This document shows positions 34,130-34,252 of a stretch of 34,252 nt of DNA, in pieces (positions within the stretch are counted from its first letter, which is position 1; every line of letters begins with the position of its first letter). Position numbers and translations under genes: made by a program. Origin of the DNA: Rhodanobacteraceae bacterium (lineage in GTDB: Bacteria; Acidobacteriota; Terriglobia; Terriglobales; Acidobacteriaceae). The notes below the pieces were generated by a model that saw nothing but the letters and a program-made list of their open reading frames with translations, searched no databases and was not told the origin of the DNA. The DNA lies in assembly GCA_025350865.1 (NCBI GenBank), contig JANXWZ010000212.1:1-34252 (forward strand), in the 5' to 3' direction.

Positions 34130-34252
34130 TTAGTTCACCCTCGCCGGTGCGCCGCGCGTCACCGCCCATACCAGCAACCGCGCAATGGCGTTTACCACGA
34201 TCGTCACCAGGAACAGTGCGAGTCCAATTTCGATGAGGGCGCTGAGATAGAG
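34130..34252 (-). CDS. pstC: Phosphate ABC transporter permease PstC, C-terminal end (partial at window edge)
   Basis: The last 40 codons before TAA (34130-34132). They encode a final membrane helix, LYLSALIEIGLALFLVTIVV, and the tail NAIARLLVWAVTRG, which match the end of PstC. Position directly before pstA supports the call. The start, and probably pstS, lie beyond the window. Confidence 0.88.
   Translation of the reverse strand, partial: LYLSALIEIGLALFLVTIVVNAIARLLVWAVTRGAPARVN

Overview
The window is a GC-rich chromosomal segment whose gene content and repeats best fit an acidobacterium of the Acidobacteriaceae (Granulicella/Terriglobus/Edaphobacter-like). This is an inference from protein style, short operons and several families of small palindromic repeats; no rRNA or other marker gene is present to settle it. 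No prophage, IS element, CRISPR array, tRNA or rRNA was recognised. It is a mostly housekeeping region decorated with small repeats.

Layout. 1-457: C-terminal end of glyS. 580-2589 (-): soluble orphan GAF-PAS-PAS histidine kinase. 2735-3784 (+): Old Yellow Enzyme, followed by a terminator and a palindromic repeat. 3930-4808 (-): rsmI. 4831-4926: a long inverted repeat. 4957-5628 (+): unrecognised acidic protein. 5634-8534 (-): exported double-VOC protein, membrane-anchored hypothetical protein and a JmjC/cupin-like oxygenase. 8851-11929 (+): ftsZ with a very long linker, then a stand-alone penicillin-binding transpeptidase. 11932-12304: AT-rich gap with two terminators. 12305-13985 (-): ECF sigma factor, zinc-finger anti-sigma factor and a Spy/CpxP-like periplasmic protein in overlapping order. 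14091-15515 (-): GT-C type membrane glycosyltransferase. 15655-15936 (+): doubtful small ORF behind an operator-like palindrome. 16013-17827 (+): ABC-F protein of Uup type. 17927-19828 (-): MsbA-like ABC exporter bracketed by copies of one hairpin repeat. 20096-21467 (-): small membrane protein and a CusF-Sco1 fusion lipoprotein. 21488-22669 (+): MFS transporter. 22724-28748 (+): AddB-like and AddA-like helicase-nuclease pair. 28891-31614 (+): two-subunit molybdenum hydroxylase (IorAB type). 31768-34252 (-): pstC(partial)-pstA-pstB-phoU.

How the genes work together. Four groups are clear: the phosphate uptake operon with 1-nt junctions; the sigma/anti-sigma/sensor triad with start-stop overlaps; the translationally coupled recombination nuclease pair; and the electron-transfer/molybdopterin subunit pair. 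The rest are single genes or short runs.

Most interesting observation. Two different palindromic repeat families that lie between genes elsewhere in the window (3883-3926 and 20518-20552) also appear inside the reading frames of the two partner genes of the AddAB-like complex (23826-23861 and 25608-25647). They are translated in frame as short peptide insertions. This resembles the protein-coding palindromic elements known from Rickettsia, and I am not aware of a description for this lineage.
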